Shown here: positions 54,783 to 63,044 of the stretch, one piece after another
How positions within the stretch are numbered: position 1 is the stretch's first letter
How the letters are laid out: each line of letters begins with the position of its first letter
From: Rhizosphaericola sp047606825
GTDB lineage: Bacteria > Bacteroidota > Bacteroidia > Chitinophagales > Chitinophagaceae
DNA: 64,000 nucleotides
Direction of reading: 5' to 3'
NCBI GenBank assembly: GCA_047606825.1
Contig: JASGDY010000112.1
Location: 62,001-126,000, forward strand
Program-made: the position numbers and the translations under genes
Notes under the pieces: generated by a model
The model's input: only the letters and a program-made list of their open reading frames with translations
Database searches by the model: none
Told to the model about the DNA's origin: nothing

Positions 54783-55994
54783 ATGGAAATAACAGCATTA
54801 CTGGAAAAATTAAGGGCTCAGGCCACTCTGGAACTGCCTCGGATTTTAGCATTCTGGTCCAGTAAAATGAGGGATGGAAAAAACGGAGGTTTTTACGGCC
54901 AAATCGACGGTTGGGACATACTGCATAAAGATGCAGAAAAAGGCGGCGTGTTGAATGCACGTATTTTGTGGACTTACAGTGCCTCCTATAACCAAACGAA
55001 AGACGCCCTTTATCTGACACAGGCAACTTACGCATGGTCTTATATCCAAAAGTATTTTGTCGATAAGGAACATGGCGGTATATTCTGGAGTGTAAGTGCC
55101 GAAGGACAACCTTTCAGGACACGCAAACAGATATACTGCCAGGCATTTATGATATATGCTTTAAGCGAATATTATATTGCGACAGAAGATTGCGAAGCCT
55201 TGGCCTTGGCAACACAATTGTTTACATTGGTGGAAAAATACAGTTTCGATCCAGAACGCGGTGGTTATTTTGAAGCCTTTACGCGCGACTGGCAGATGGA
55301 AACAGATTTGCGGTTGAGCGAGAAAGATGAGAACGAGAAAAAGACGATGAATACGCATTTGCATGTTATTGAAAGTTATGCTGCCCTTTATCGGGTCTGG
55401 AAAAATAAAAAACTGAAAAAACAAATCGTTCATTTGTTGAATGTTTTCCATCGCCATATTTACGATGCCAATTCCCGCCACCTGATTTTGTTTTTCGATG
55501 AAAAATGGCACAGCCGCCATGCAATTGTGTCTTATGGGCATGATATTGAGGCTGGATGGTTACTACAGGAAGCCGCCGAAGTCATCGAAGATACATATTG
55601 GATAGATGTGACGAGGAAAATAGCTATTGAACTGACTGATGCGGCATCTGAAGCATTGGATATGGATGGAGGGCTTTGGTACGAAAAAGAGGGCGATGGA
55701 TGGGTGTTTCAAAAGCATTGGTGGCCTCAAGCAGAAGCGGTAGTTGGTTTTTTAAATGCTTTTCAGATCTCAATGAACCCTACCTATCTAGAAAGAGCAG
55801 CACATACATGGGATTTTGTCGAAGACAAAATAAAGGATTCCAAAAATGGTGAATGGTTTTGGGGAATTAACCAAGATGGGACGGTCATGCGAGAAGGTGA
55901 CAAGGCTGGTTTCTGGAAATGTCCTTACCACAATTGCCGTGCTTGCTTGGAAATAATGAAACGTGTTCCTATTGTTCAAAATATAAATGCATAA
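54783..55994 (+). CDS. Cellobiose/mannobiose 2-epimerase
   Basis: 403 residues, alpha6/alpha6 barrel of the AGE/CE family (EC 5.1.3.11). Converts beta-1,4-mannobiose to mannosyl-glucose, and cellobiose to glucosyl-mannose. Catalytic and binding residues expected in the family are visible: Arg60 (VLNARILW), His194 (THLHVIESY), His253 (SYGHDIEAGWL), and His383 (CPYHNCRACLE), with WWPQAEAVVG before it. Cytosolic, no signal. It overlaps the CE2 gene by 8 bases (ATGCATAA), showing coupling. Together with the GH130 enzyme it defines the pathway. Confidence 0.95.
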   Translation: MEITALLEKLRAQATLELPRILAFWSSKMRDGKNGGFYGQIDGWDILHKDAEKGGVLNARILWTYSASYNQTKDALYLTQATYAWSYIQKYFVDKEHGGIFWSVSAEGQPFRTRKQIYCQAFMIYALSEYYIATEDCEALALATQLFTLVEKYSFDPERGGYFEAFTRDWQMETDLRLSEKDENEKKTMNTHLHVIESYAALYRVWKNKKLKKQIVHLLNVFHRHIYDANSRHLILFFDEKWHSRHAIVSYGHDIEAGWLLQEAAEVIEDTYWIDVTRKIAIELTDAASEALDMDGGLWYEKEGDGWVFQKHWWPQAEAVVGFLNAFQISMNPTYLERAAHTWDFVEDKIKDSKNGEWFWGINQDGTVMREGDKAGFWKCPYHNCRACLEIMKRVPIVQNINA

Positions 55995-57054
55995 AATGAA
56001 AATGATAAGATTTGCCTGGCTGTTAGGTATATGTACATTTTTTTGCTTCCGTTGCTGGGCTGGCCACTATCGGGGTGACGATCCGCGTATTCGATATATG
56101 GGACGTATCGAAATGTTTGGAAGCCAACCTCGGTTGTGGACAGGCGGAGCGTATTTCAGTTTTCGATTCAAAGGCGATACCGCAATGGTAATACTGGAAG
56201 ACGAAGTACGTTATGGCGTTCAGCACAACTATATGGAAATACAGGTGGACAACGACAGGCCTATTCGGTTACGGCTAAACAAAAAAATAGATACAATCTA
56301 TATTGTCCCAGCAACGAAAAGTGCAGTCCACAATACGGTTGTTTGCAAAGATACTGAAACAGGAATCGGTTATGTTGGCGTCAACGGAATTGTCGCAGAG
56401 GAATTATTGCCCTTACCGAAAGGCAAAAAACTGTTGTTTGAGTTTTACGGCGATTCCATCACTTGTGGGGCATCCAGCGATACATCCTCGGTCGGATGCC
56501 ATGCTGGGCGTTGGGAAGACCAGCACAACGGTTATATGGCTTATGGAGCACAGTTGGCGAGAATGGAAGATGCCGATTGGATTATGAGTTCCGTTTCCGG
56601 AATTGGACTGATGCATAGTTGTTGTGACATGAAAATAGTGATGCCTGAAGTCTGGAGAACAATGGATATGCACAACGATTCCCTGCGGTGGGATTTTAAA
56701 TATAGTCCAAACGTGGTTTTTGTCTGTTTAGGTCAAAATGATGGTATTCAGGATAAAACAACATTCAGGGACAATTATGTTGATTTTCTGCAAAAGTTGC
56801 GTATGCAATATCTTCATCAGCCTATCGTGCTTCTCTCGTCACCCATGGCAGATACGTCGTTAAGACAATTTCTGAAGATGGAAATAGAGAGTGTTTTAAA
56901 AAAAGCTCAAAAAAAAGGAATGAAGAAGCTTTATTCCTACGTGTTTGAGCAAAACTATAACAGTGGTTGCGACGCACATCCTTCCATTGCGGAACATACA
57001 GCAATAGCTGCTCAGTTGGATGCATATCTCAAAAAAGAAAAAGGAATTTTATAG
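55987..57054 (+). CDS. Exported CE2-family acetyl esterase
   Basis: 355 residues with an N-terminal hydrophobic signal (IRFAWLLGICTFFCFRCWA). An N-terminal jelly roll (about 30-140) precedes an SGNH domain: GDSITCG (Ser157), GQNDG and, near the C-terminus, DAHPS with the catalytic His. CE2 enzymes remove acetyl groups from sugars, often at O-6 of mannose or xylose units, so it should deacetylate manno-oligosaccharides before hydrolysis or transport. It overlaps the epimerase gene by 8 bases. Together with the SASA protein, the locus carries two different deacetylase folds. Confidence 0.9.
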   Translation: MHKMKMIRFAWLLGICTFFCFRCWAGHYRGDDPRIRYMGRIEMFGSQPRLWTGGAYFSFRFKGDTAMVILEDEVRYGVQHNYMEIQVDNDRPIRLRLNKKIDTIYIVPATKSAVHNTVVCKDTETGIGYVGVNGIVAEELLPLPKGKKLLFEFYGDSITCGASSDTSSVGCHAGRWEDQHNGYMAYGAQLARMEDADWIMSSVSGIGLMHSCCDMKIVMPEVWRTMDMHNDSLRWDFKYSPNVVFVCLGQNDGIQDKTTFRDNYVDFLQKLRMQYLHQPIVLLSSPMADTSLRQFLKMEIESVLKKAQKKGMKKLYSYVFEQNYNSGCDAHPSIAEHTAIAAQLDAYLKKEKGIL

Positions 57055-57080
57055 TTAAAAACATAGGAAAAGATGGCGAT

Positions 57081-59333
57081 ATGGTTAGGAGAATATTATT
57101 ACTGGGAGGCTTGACGGTCTTGTTGTCGCGTCAGAGTGTCCATGCTCAAAACAAAACTCAGAATGCGCTTTATATGGATATGGATAAATCAATTCGAGAC
57201 AGGGTAGATGACCTATTGGGTAGAATGACCGTAGAAGAGAAGGCTGGACAACTGAACCAGATCAACGGCGGCATTTTTACTGGCCCCGCATTGAACGACG
57301 ATGGGCAAAAAGCCAAAATACAGATGGTTACGGCCGGCAAGGTCGGTTCCATGCTTAATGTCATTGGAATAAAGGACACCAAAGAAATACAGAAAGCCGC
57401 AGTGGAAAAAAGCCGGTTGGGAATACCATTGCTTTTTGGCTATGATGTTATCCATGGCTACAAAACGATTTTCCCCATTCCTTTGGCGGAAGCCTGTAGC
57501 TGGGATTTAACGCAAATAGAAAAAAACGCTAAGGTGGCGGCATCCGAGGCTTCCGCAGCAGGCATCCATTGGGCATTTGCTCCCATGTGCGACATCAGCA
57601 ATGATCCGAGGTGGGGGCGCGTCATGGAAGGTATTGGCGAAGATCCTTATTATGGCGCTCTTGTTTCGGCAGCCCGTGTCAAAGGTTTGCAGGGTAATCT
57701 ATCGAAGACAAACGTTTTGGCCTGTGTCAAGCATTTTGCCGCATACGGAACAGTAGAAAGCGGACGTGAATACAATTTTACGGACGTATCCCGTTTTCTG
57801 TTGTGGAACAAATATTTGCCGCCATATAAAGCGGCCGTCGATGCGGGTGCCGTGACGGTGATGAACGGTTTTACGACATTGGACGGCATACCGGTAAGTG
57901 CCAATAAGTTTTTGGCAACGGACGTGCTAAAGAAGAAGTGGGGATTTGAAGGTTTCTTGGTAAGTGACTGGAACTCTTTCGGGGAAATGGTAAATTGGGG
58001 GTATGCCACGGACAAAAAAGATGCCGTGGAAAAAGCTTTCAATGCCGGTTCTATGATGGACATGGAAACGCGTGGCATGGTAGAGTATGTACCAGAACTG
58101 GTCAAGGAAGGAAAGATCTCCATGGAGGAACTGGACAGGGCAGTAGGGCGTATCCTCGCCGTCAAATTCAAATTGGGATTGTTTGATGATCCTTACAAAT
58201 ATTGCGACGAAAACCGGGAAAAAACGGACATATTTACCCCCTCCAATAGGTCGGAAGTCTTGAAGGCCGCCGAAGGTTCCATCATTTTGTTGAAAAATGA
58301 CAACAATACGCTGCCTTTGGTTTCTGGTAAAAAGGTTGCCTTGGTCGGTGCCTTGGCATCGAGCCATCAGGACATGTTTGATTTTTGGGTAGCGCAGGGC
58401 AATGTGCAGGATGCAGTCACCTTAAAAGAGGCATTTGACCATGAATACGGAAATGGTTATTATTTTGCGGAAGGTTATAGTCTGGACGGAAAAGAAAATG
58501 GTAATCTGGTAAATGATGCTATAAAAGCAGCTAACAAAAGCGACGTGGTTGTGGTAAATGTTGGCATTTCCGGAAATATGGCAGGAGAAGACCGCTCTTT
58601 GGCGAACCCTGTAATTCCGGAAAATCAAATCAGGCTGCTAAAAACGTTAAAATCAACAGGAAAGCCAGTAATTATGGTCGTCACAGCTGGACGGCCGTTG
58701 ATATTGACAGAGGCACTTCCTCATGTGGATGCAATCGTGTATGGCTGGATATTGGGAACGGAGACAGGAACTGCCATTCTGCATGTTTTAAACGGCAGCC
58801 ATAATCCAAGTGCTAAGACGGTAATGAGTTTTCCGTATGCCGTAGGACAGATTCCCGTCTATTACAATCATTTCAATACAGGCCGTCCCGATCCTACGGA
58901 CGGTGCAGGTAATTGGTACAGCCGTTATCGTGACATTCCTTGTGAACCGTTGTTCCCTTTTGGTTTTGGGCTGAGCTATACGCATTTTTCTTATAGCAAC
59001 ATGGCTATTGATACGGAAACTTTGAAGGTTGGACAGATTCTAAAAGTCGCCATTGATGTAAAGAACGATGGAGACAGGGATGGGGAAGAGGTGGTTCAAC
59101 TATATATCCATGATTTGGCGGCTTCTGTTATCCGTCCGGTGAAAGAATTAAAAAGGTTTCAGAAAGTTTTCCTGAAAAAAGGAACGTCAAAGACGCTCAC
59201 CTTCGAATTGGATGACGATGCGTTGTCATTTTTTAATTCAAATGGGGACAAGGTTTTGGAATCCGGAAAATTTGATGTTTTTGTTGGTGGCAATTCTCGT
59301 GATGTACTGTCAAAATCATTTGAATTGAAATGA
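57081..59333 (+). CDS. Periplasmic GH3 beta-glucosidase
   Basis: The ATG at 57081 gives 750 residues with a signal peptide ending at SVHAQ; the frame upstream overlaps the CE2 gene and is not used. Domain order of BglX-type enzymes: TIM barrel (VDDLLGRMTVEEKAGQL ... GIPLLFGYDVIHG ... CVKHFAAYG) with nucleophile Asp296 in GFLVSDWNSF, then the alpha/beta sandwich (ILLKNDNNTLPL ... VVNVGISGNMAGEDRSLANP), then the FnIII-like domain (LKVGQILKVAIDVKNDGDRDGEEV). It likely removes non-reducing glucosyl units from glucomannan oligosaccharides, since mannobiose itself is handled by the epimerase route. Gap of 26 bases to CE2. Confidence 0.95.
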   Translation: MVRRILLLGGLTVLLSRQSVHAQNKTQNALYMDMDKSIRDRVDDLLGRMTVEEKAGQLNQINGGIFTGPALNDDGQKAKIQMVTAGKVGSMLNVIGIKDTKEIQKAAVEKSRLGIPLLFGYDVIHGYKTIFPIPLAEACSWDLTQIEKNAKVAASEASAAGIHWAFAPMCDISNDPRWGRVMEGIGEDPYYGALVSAARVKGLQGNLSKTNVLACVKHFAAYGTVESGREYNFTDVSRFLLWNKYLPPYKAAVDAGAVTVMNGFTTLDGIPVSANKFLATDVLKKKWGFEGFLVSDWNSFGEMVNWGYATDKKDAVEKAFNAGSMMDMETRGMVEYVPELVKEGKISMEELDRAVGRILAVKFKLGLFDDPYKYCDENREKTDIFTPSNRSEVLKAAEGSIILLKNDNNTLPLVSGKKVALVGALASSHQDMFDFWVAQGNVQDAVTLKEAFDHEYGNGYYFAEGYSLDGKENGNLVNDAIKAANKSDVVVVNVGISGNMAGEDRSLANPVIPENQIRLLKTLKSTGKPVIMVVTAGRPLILTEALPHVDAIVYGWILGTETGTAILHVLNGSHNPSAKTVMSFPYAVGQIPVYYNHFNTGRPDPTDGAGNWYSRYRDIPCEPLFPFGFGLSYTHFSYSNMAIDTETLKVGQILKVAIDVKNDGDRDGEEVVQLYIHDLAASVIRPVKELKRFQKVFLKKGTSKTLTFELDDDALSFFNSNGDKVLESGKFDVFVGGNSRDVLSKSFELK

Positions 59334-59343
59334 ATATTTAGGT

Positions 59344-60498
59344 ATGCAATATTCTCTTAAACCCTTTTTTATGCATATAAGAATATGGATGTTGCTTCCT
59401 TCTCTATTGTGGGTAAGCCATTCTATGCACGCGCAAGAGCTTTCAGATAGGTCCGCAAGTAGAGAAACGCAGGTGCTTTACCAAAAATTAAAGAAAGTTG
59501 TTGACAGAAATCAATATTTGATAGGTCACCAGGACGACTTGGCGTATGGAGTATATTGGAAATACCAAAATGGAAGAAGTGATGTGAAAGACGTAATAGG
59601 TGATTATCCTGCCTTGTATGGTTGGGAGTTGGCAGATCTGGAACTAGGACATTCTGTTAATATCGACGGTGTTCCGTTTGATAGAATGCGCTCCTACATT
59701 GAAGAAGGTTGTGGACGTGGCGGGGCAATAACCATAGGTTGGCATATCAATAATCCTTTGACCGGAAAAACGGCTTGGGACACCACCTCTGGTACAGTAA
59801 AATCCATCCTGCCAGGAGGTAAAAAACATCGTTTGTTCCTTCGTTATTTAGATAGTGTCGCCAATTTTATCGGATCGCTCAAAGACCCCAAAGGGAATCT
59901 TATCCCTGTTTTGTTCCGGCCCTTCCATGAGTTGACGGGCAACTGGTTTTGGTGGGGAAGGCAAGGCTGCACTCCTGTGGAGCTGCAAAGCCTTTTCCGA
60001 TATACAGTCAATTATTTACGAATCGTGAAACAGTTACACAATTTAATAATCGTATACAATACGGCGGATAATTTTATGGATGAAGCCGACTACATGCGTG
60101 GCTATCCTAGCGATGAATATGTGGATATACTATCATTTGATACGTATCAATATGGCGATTCCACTCACAGTATAGCTTTTGCCAATAATCTGGAAAAGAA
60201 ATTGGCGTTATTAAAACAGATTGGGGAAAAGCACCATAAGTTGATTGCCATTGGGGAGATGGGCTTCAACACAATACCTGATTCGAGATGGTTTACCAGC
60301 ACTATTGCGCCTGTTTTGGCAAAATTCCCCATCGCTTATACGTTGTTTTGGCGCAATGCAGGTTACAAACCCAAAGAAAAGGAAATGGAATATTATATTC
60401 CATACCAAGGACACTCCTCTGCAAATGATTTTAAGTTGTATATCGATAACGGCAATGTGCTTACAGAGAAGCAATTTAGAAACGTCGTCCATCCTTGA
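59344..60498 (+). CDS. Second GH26 beta-mannanase
   Basis: 384 residues with a signal peptide ending at SMHAQ (about residue 31). The barrel shows IGHQDDLAYG, ITIGWHINNPLTG, RPFHELTGNWFWWG (acid/base Glu196) and IAIGEMGFN (nucleophile Glu305). No added binding domain, in contrast to the first GH26, from which it is strongly diverged. Paired GH26 enzymes in known loci split the work between the surface and the periplasm; this compact one is the periplasmic candidate, perhaps mannobiose-releasing. Last gene of the operon, starting 10 bases after GH3. Confidence 0.94.
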   Translation: MQYSLKPFFMHIRIWMLLPSLLWVSHSMHAQELSDRSASRETQVLYQKLKKVVDRNQYLIGHQDDLAYGVYWKYQNGRSDVKDVIGDYPALYGWELADLELGHSVNIDGVPFDRMRSYIEEGCGRGGAITIGWHINNPLTGKTAWDTTSGTVKSILPGGKKHRLFLRYLDSVANFIGSLKDPKGNLIPVLFRPFHELTGNWFWWGRQGCTPVELQSLFRYTVNYLRIVKQLHNLIIVYNTADNFMDEADYMRGYPSDEYVDILSFDTYQYGDSTHSIAFANNLEKKLALLKQIGEKHHKLIAIGEMGFNTIPDSRWFTSTIAPVLAKFPIAYTLFWRNAGYKPKEKEMEYYIPYQGHSSANDFKLYIDNGNVLTEKQFRNVVHP

Positions 60499-60661
60499 AT
60501 AATCTATTGGAAAAGTAACCGGCATTTATACGCATCCTATCCATCAAGTTGTTTAGATTTTTGTTTTTAGGATAAAAGGTTGTTTAATATGAACAAAAAC
60601 TGTAGTAGTAGAAATTTCATTTTTCAAAAAGCCTAGAAACTTTCATATTTACTTTTAACTC

Positions 60662-60797
60662 AGAAGCTGTTTGAGTTATTTATTTTCTTCCCGCACAGTC
60701 TCCCGCCGCGGCGAGAGACTGTGCGGGAAGAAATACACGTTTTTATGCCTTGGAAGCATATAAAACCGTACAGAAAAACTTAATTCAAACAGTTTCT
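60662..60797. repeat. 136 bp palindromic element
   Basis: Outer arms 60662-60678 and 60781-60797 match 15 of 17 bases. Inside is a perfect 18 bp inverted repeat (TTCTTCCCGCACAGTCTC and its complement, about 60685-60732) around a 12-base G+C loop, then a small hairpin near 60742-60766. No coding frame. MITE-like; fills most of the 382-base gap 60499-60880, which otherwise shows nothing. Confidence 0.75.
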
Positions 60798-60880
60798 TAA
60801 CATTAGCTTATTTACTTTCTTTAACGATAGCTGGCACAAATATTGAAATGTTGATATCATTAAAACAAAAACAATTTACT

Positions 60881-61423
60881 ATGTACACGAAACAATTAAA
60901 AAAAATATTCTCCATCGTTTTATTTTTACTATCATTCGTTATTGGGGTCAATGCCCAAACCAAAAAACAGCAACGCATTATAAATGACGCCAAAAAGGCG
61001 AAGGCAGCCCTGTTGGAAAAAGATGCAGGATTGTCCAAATTCTTTAATGGTGCGGCAGGTTATGTAATCTTCCCGAATGTCGGTAAAGGTGGTTTGATCA
61101 TCGGCGGAGCTTCCGGTAACGGGGCTGTGTATGAAAAAGGGAAACTGGTAGGTATGGCTGACTTGAAGAAAGTAAATATCGGATTGCAGGCTGGCGGTCA
61201 GGCTATCATCGAAGCCATATTTTTTGAAACCGAAAAAGAGTTGAAAGATTTTCAGAAAAGCAATTACGAGTTTGCAGCGGACGCCTCTGCGGTGGCCTTG
61301 AAATCCGGGGTGGCGGTGAATGCCCAATATAAATCCGGCGTTGCCGTATTTGCGCTGCCTAAAGCTGGATTGATGGCAGACGCTTCCGTTGGTGGTCAGA
61401 AATTTACCTACAACCCTTTGTAA
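60881..61423 (+). CDS. SYLF-domain (YSC84-like) exported protein
   Basis: The ATG at 60881 gives 180 residues with a signal peptide ending at GVNAQ (an ATG 33 bases upstream would hide it). The SYLF domain covers almost the whole mature part: FFNGAAGYVIFPNVGKGGLIIGGASGNGAVYEKG, GLQAGGQAIIEAIFFETEKEL and SGVAVFALPKAGLMADASVGG. Eukaryotic SYLF domains bind phosphoinositides and membranes; bacterial ones are exported and of unknown role. Followed by a terminator-like hairpin. Confidence 0.93.
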   Translation: MYTKQLKKIFSIVLFLLSFVIGVNAQTKKQQRIINDAKKAKAALLEKDAGLSKFFNGAAGYVIFPNVGKGGLIIGGASGNGAVYEKGKLVGMADLKKVNIGLQAGGQAIIEAIFFETEKELKDFQKSNYEFAADASAVALKSGVAVNAQYKSGVAVFALPKAGLMADASVGGQKFTYNPL

Positions 61424-61489
61424 TGAATCGTTGAAAGCCTCTATTGCTCTCTGTTGGATAAATTGATGTTTTTATCACAGGCAAGAGGT

Positions 61490-61560
61490 ACTCCCATGCA
61501 ATTTGACATTTATCCTTTTTGTAATGAATCGATGATGGAAAATTGCATGGGAGTTTTTTT
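61490..61560 (+). terminator. Long-loop terminator after the SYLF gene
   Basis: Perfect 15 bp arms (61490-61504 and 61540-61554) with a 35-base loop, followed by a run of T to 61560. It lies in the 310-base gap 61424-61733, which has no other visible feature. Confidence 0.65.
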
Positions 61561-61733
61561 ACTTTTTTACAAAGTAGAATATGCAACCAAAACACAATCG
61601 GTAGAGATTTTTTCCCGATATTTTCAATGTAATGCTGCATCCGCGGAAATGCTCTGTTTCTGGGGTAGTTGGAGTATGGGAAATTTCATGTACGTTTGAG
61701 AAGCAAAACAATTTGTCAATCGTTGAAAGGTCT

Positions 61734-62843
61734 ATGCGTAAACTTTTTAGAAGTACAATGGGATTGATTACGGCAGGTATTGCTTTTGTGTACCTGATAT
61801 CGTGTTTCAGTTTTATCATTTCCCCGGCGTTTTTTTCCCCGATTGCGCTGTTGGGGCTGGCATTTCCATATTTGTTTGTGGGCATGGTCACCTTGATCGT
61901 ACTCAACTTGTTTCGGGACAAAAGACTGGCCTTGATTCTGTCTGTAGTCCTGTTGCCGGGATTGTATAACTTTTTCCATGTGGTGGCATTCCATCCCCGT
62001 AAATGGCAAATGGAAAAATCCCCTGGGACCTTACGTGTATTGACCTGGAACGTAGAGGGCTATTCGATGCAGGGAATGCCGCCGGAGAAAGTCCCTGCCG
62101 GTATTTTGCATACCATACAGCAATATAATCCCGACATTCTTTTCCTGCAAGAGAGCTCGCATCATGTGTGGACGCTCGACGGCTGGCGCACGACGGAGCA
62201 ACTGATGGATTCCATTGGTTACAAAGGGCATTTTCAGGCATCGGACAGCACCTTTTGGGAAAGGCACATGGTGGCGTTCAATACGGGCGTCGCGCTGTTT
62301 TCCAAAATGCCCATCGTCAATGATACTGCCCTCAAGATACTGGAGGTGCCGCATGAACAGCAGCATTGTATCGGTGGCACGACGACATTCAATGGCGTGC
62401 CAATCCGTATAATGACGGCACGTCTCTCGTCGCTCAACCTCTATTGGGACACTGCGCACGTGGGCAAAAACATTTACCAGATCACCTTTGACCGTAAGCG
62501 CATGGTGCAGCACCAGATACGTTCGGTGGAAAGGCTGCACAAGGAACAGATCAAAATGATACGCGCCGCGATTGACCGGAGCAAAGAGCCTGTCATCTAT
62601 TGTGGCGACATGAATTCCGTGCCGACGTCCTACAACTACTCGCTGATGCGTGCAGACAATTTCCAGGATGCGTTCCTCAAGGGTGGTTGGGGTATCGGTG
62701 CGAGTTTCCACAATATTGCACCGACCTTGCGCATCGATGCCATCTTTTGCGACAAAGACAGGTTCAAGGTTTTGCAGTCCAAAGTGGTAAAAGTGGACTT
62801 GTCGGACCATTATCCGGTCGTGGCAGATTTGCAGTTGCGGTGA
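61734..62843 (+). CDS. Membrane-anchored endonuclease/exonuclease/phosphatase-family protein
   Basis: The ATG at 61734 gives 369 residues. Two to three hydrophobic segments at about 8-85 anchor it in the inner membrane. The EEP domain follows: LRVLTWNVEGYSMQG, DILFLQESSHHVW (metal-binding Glu), VIYCGDMNSVPTSYNY (Asp/Asn pair) and LSDHYPVVADLQL (catalytic Asp-His). Such proteins are metal-dependent phosphodiesterases acting outside the membrane on nucleic acids, phospholipids or sugar phosphates; the substrate is not known. The next gene is a diverged copy. Confidence 0.9.
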   Translation: MRKLFRSTMGLITAGIAFVYLISCFSFIISPAFFSPIALLGLAFPYLFVGMVTLIVLNLFRDKRLALILSVVLLPGLYNFFHVVAFHPRKWQMEKSPGTLRVLTWNVEGYSMQGMPPEKVPAGILHTIQQYNPDILFLQESSHHVWTLDGWRTTEQLMDSIGYKGHFQASDSTFWERHMVAFNTGVALFSKMPIVNDTALKILEVPHEQQHCIGGTTTFNGVPIRIMTARLSSLNLYWDTAHVGKNIYQITFDRKRMVQHQIRSVERLHKEQIKMIRAAIDRSKEPVIYCGDMNSVPTSYNYSLMRADNFQDAFLKGGWGIGASFHNIAPTLRIDAIFCDKDRFKVLQSKVVKVDLSDHYPVVADLQLR

Positions 62844-62884
62844 TGGACATTGGGTAGCGGCGCACAATCGTGCCGCTATATATC

Positions 62885-63002
62885 GGTGCATTTCAAATTT
62901 TCGCTTTTGAGAGAATACGATGGTCGGTGGAGACACCGGCCACTAGTGGCTCTACTGACTGGCGCGATGTCTCCACCCGCCAGCGAAAATTTGAAATGCA
63001 CC
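62885..63002. repeat. 118 bp palindromic element between the EEP genes
   Basis: Perfect 21 bp outer arms (62885-62905 and 62982-63002), with inner arms GGTGGAGACA and TGTCTCCACC. Sixteen bases of the outer arm (CATTTCAAATTTTCGC) also occur at 1552-1567 after thyA, and a sequence like its GGTGGAGACACC part occurs at 34023-34038. No coding frame. Confidence 0.75.
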
Positions 63003-63044
63003 CCTATATTGCCAATCGAAAAAAACCGCCTAATTTTACTTTAT

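Noticed and set aside
56967..57080. Upstream extension of the GH3 gene
   Set aside because: The extra 38 residues overlap the CE2 gene and would bury the signal peptide that begins at 57081.
62031..62936. 301-codon open frame on the minus strand
   Set aside because: Antiparallel to the EEP gene, which has conserved catalytic motifs; the minus-strand translation shows no family features.
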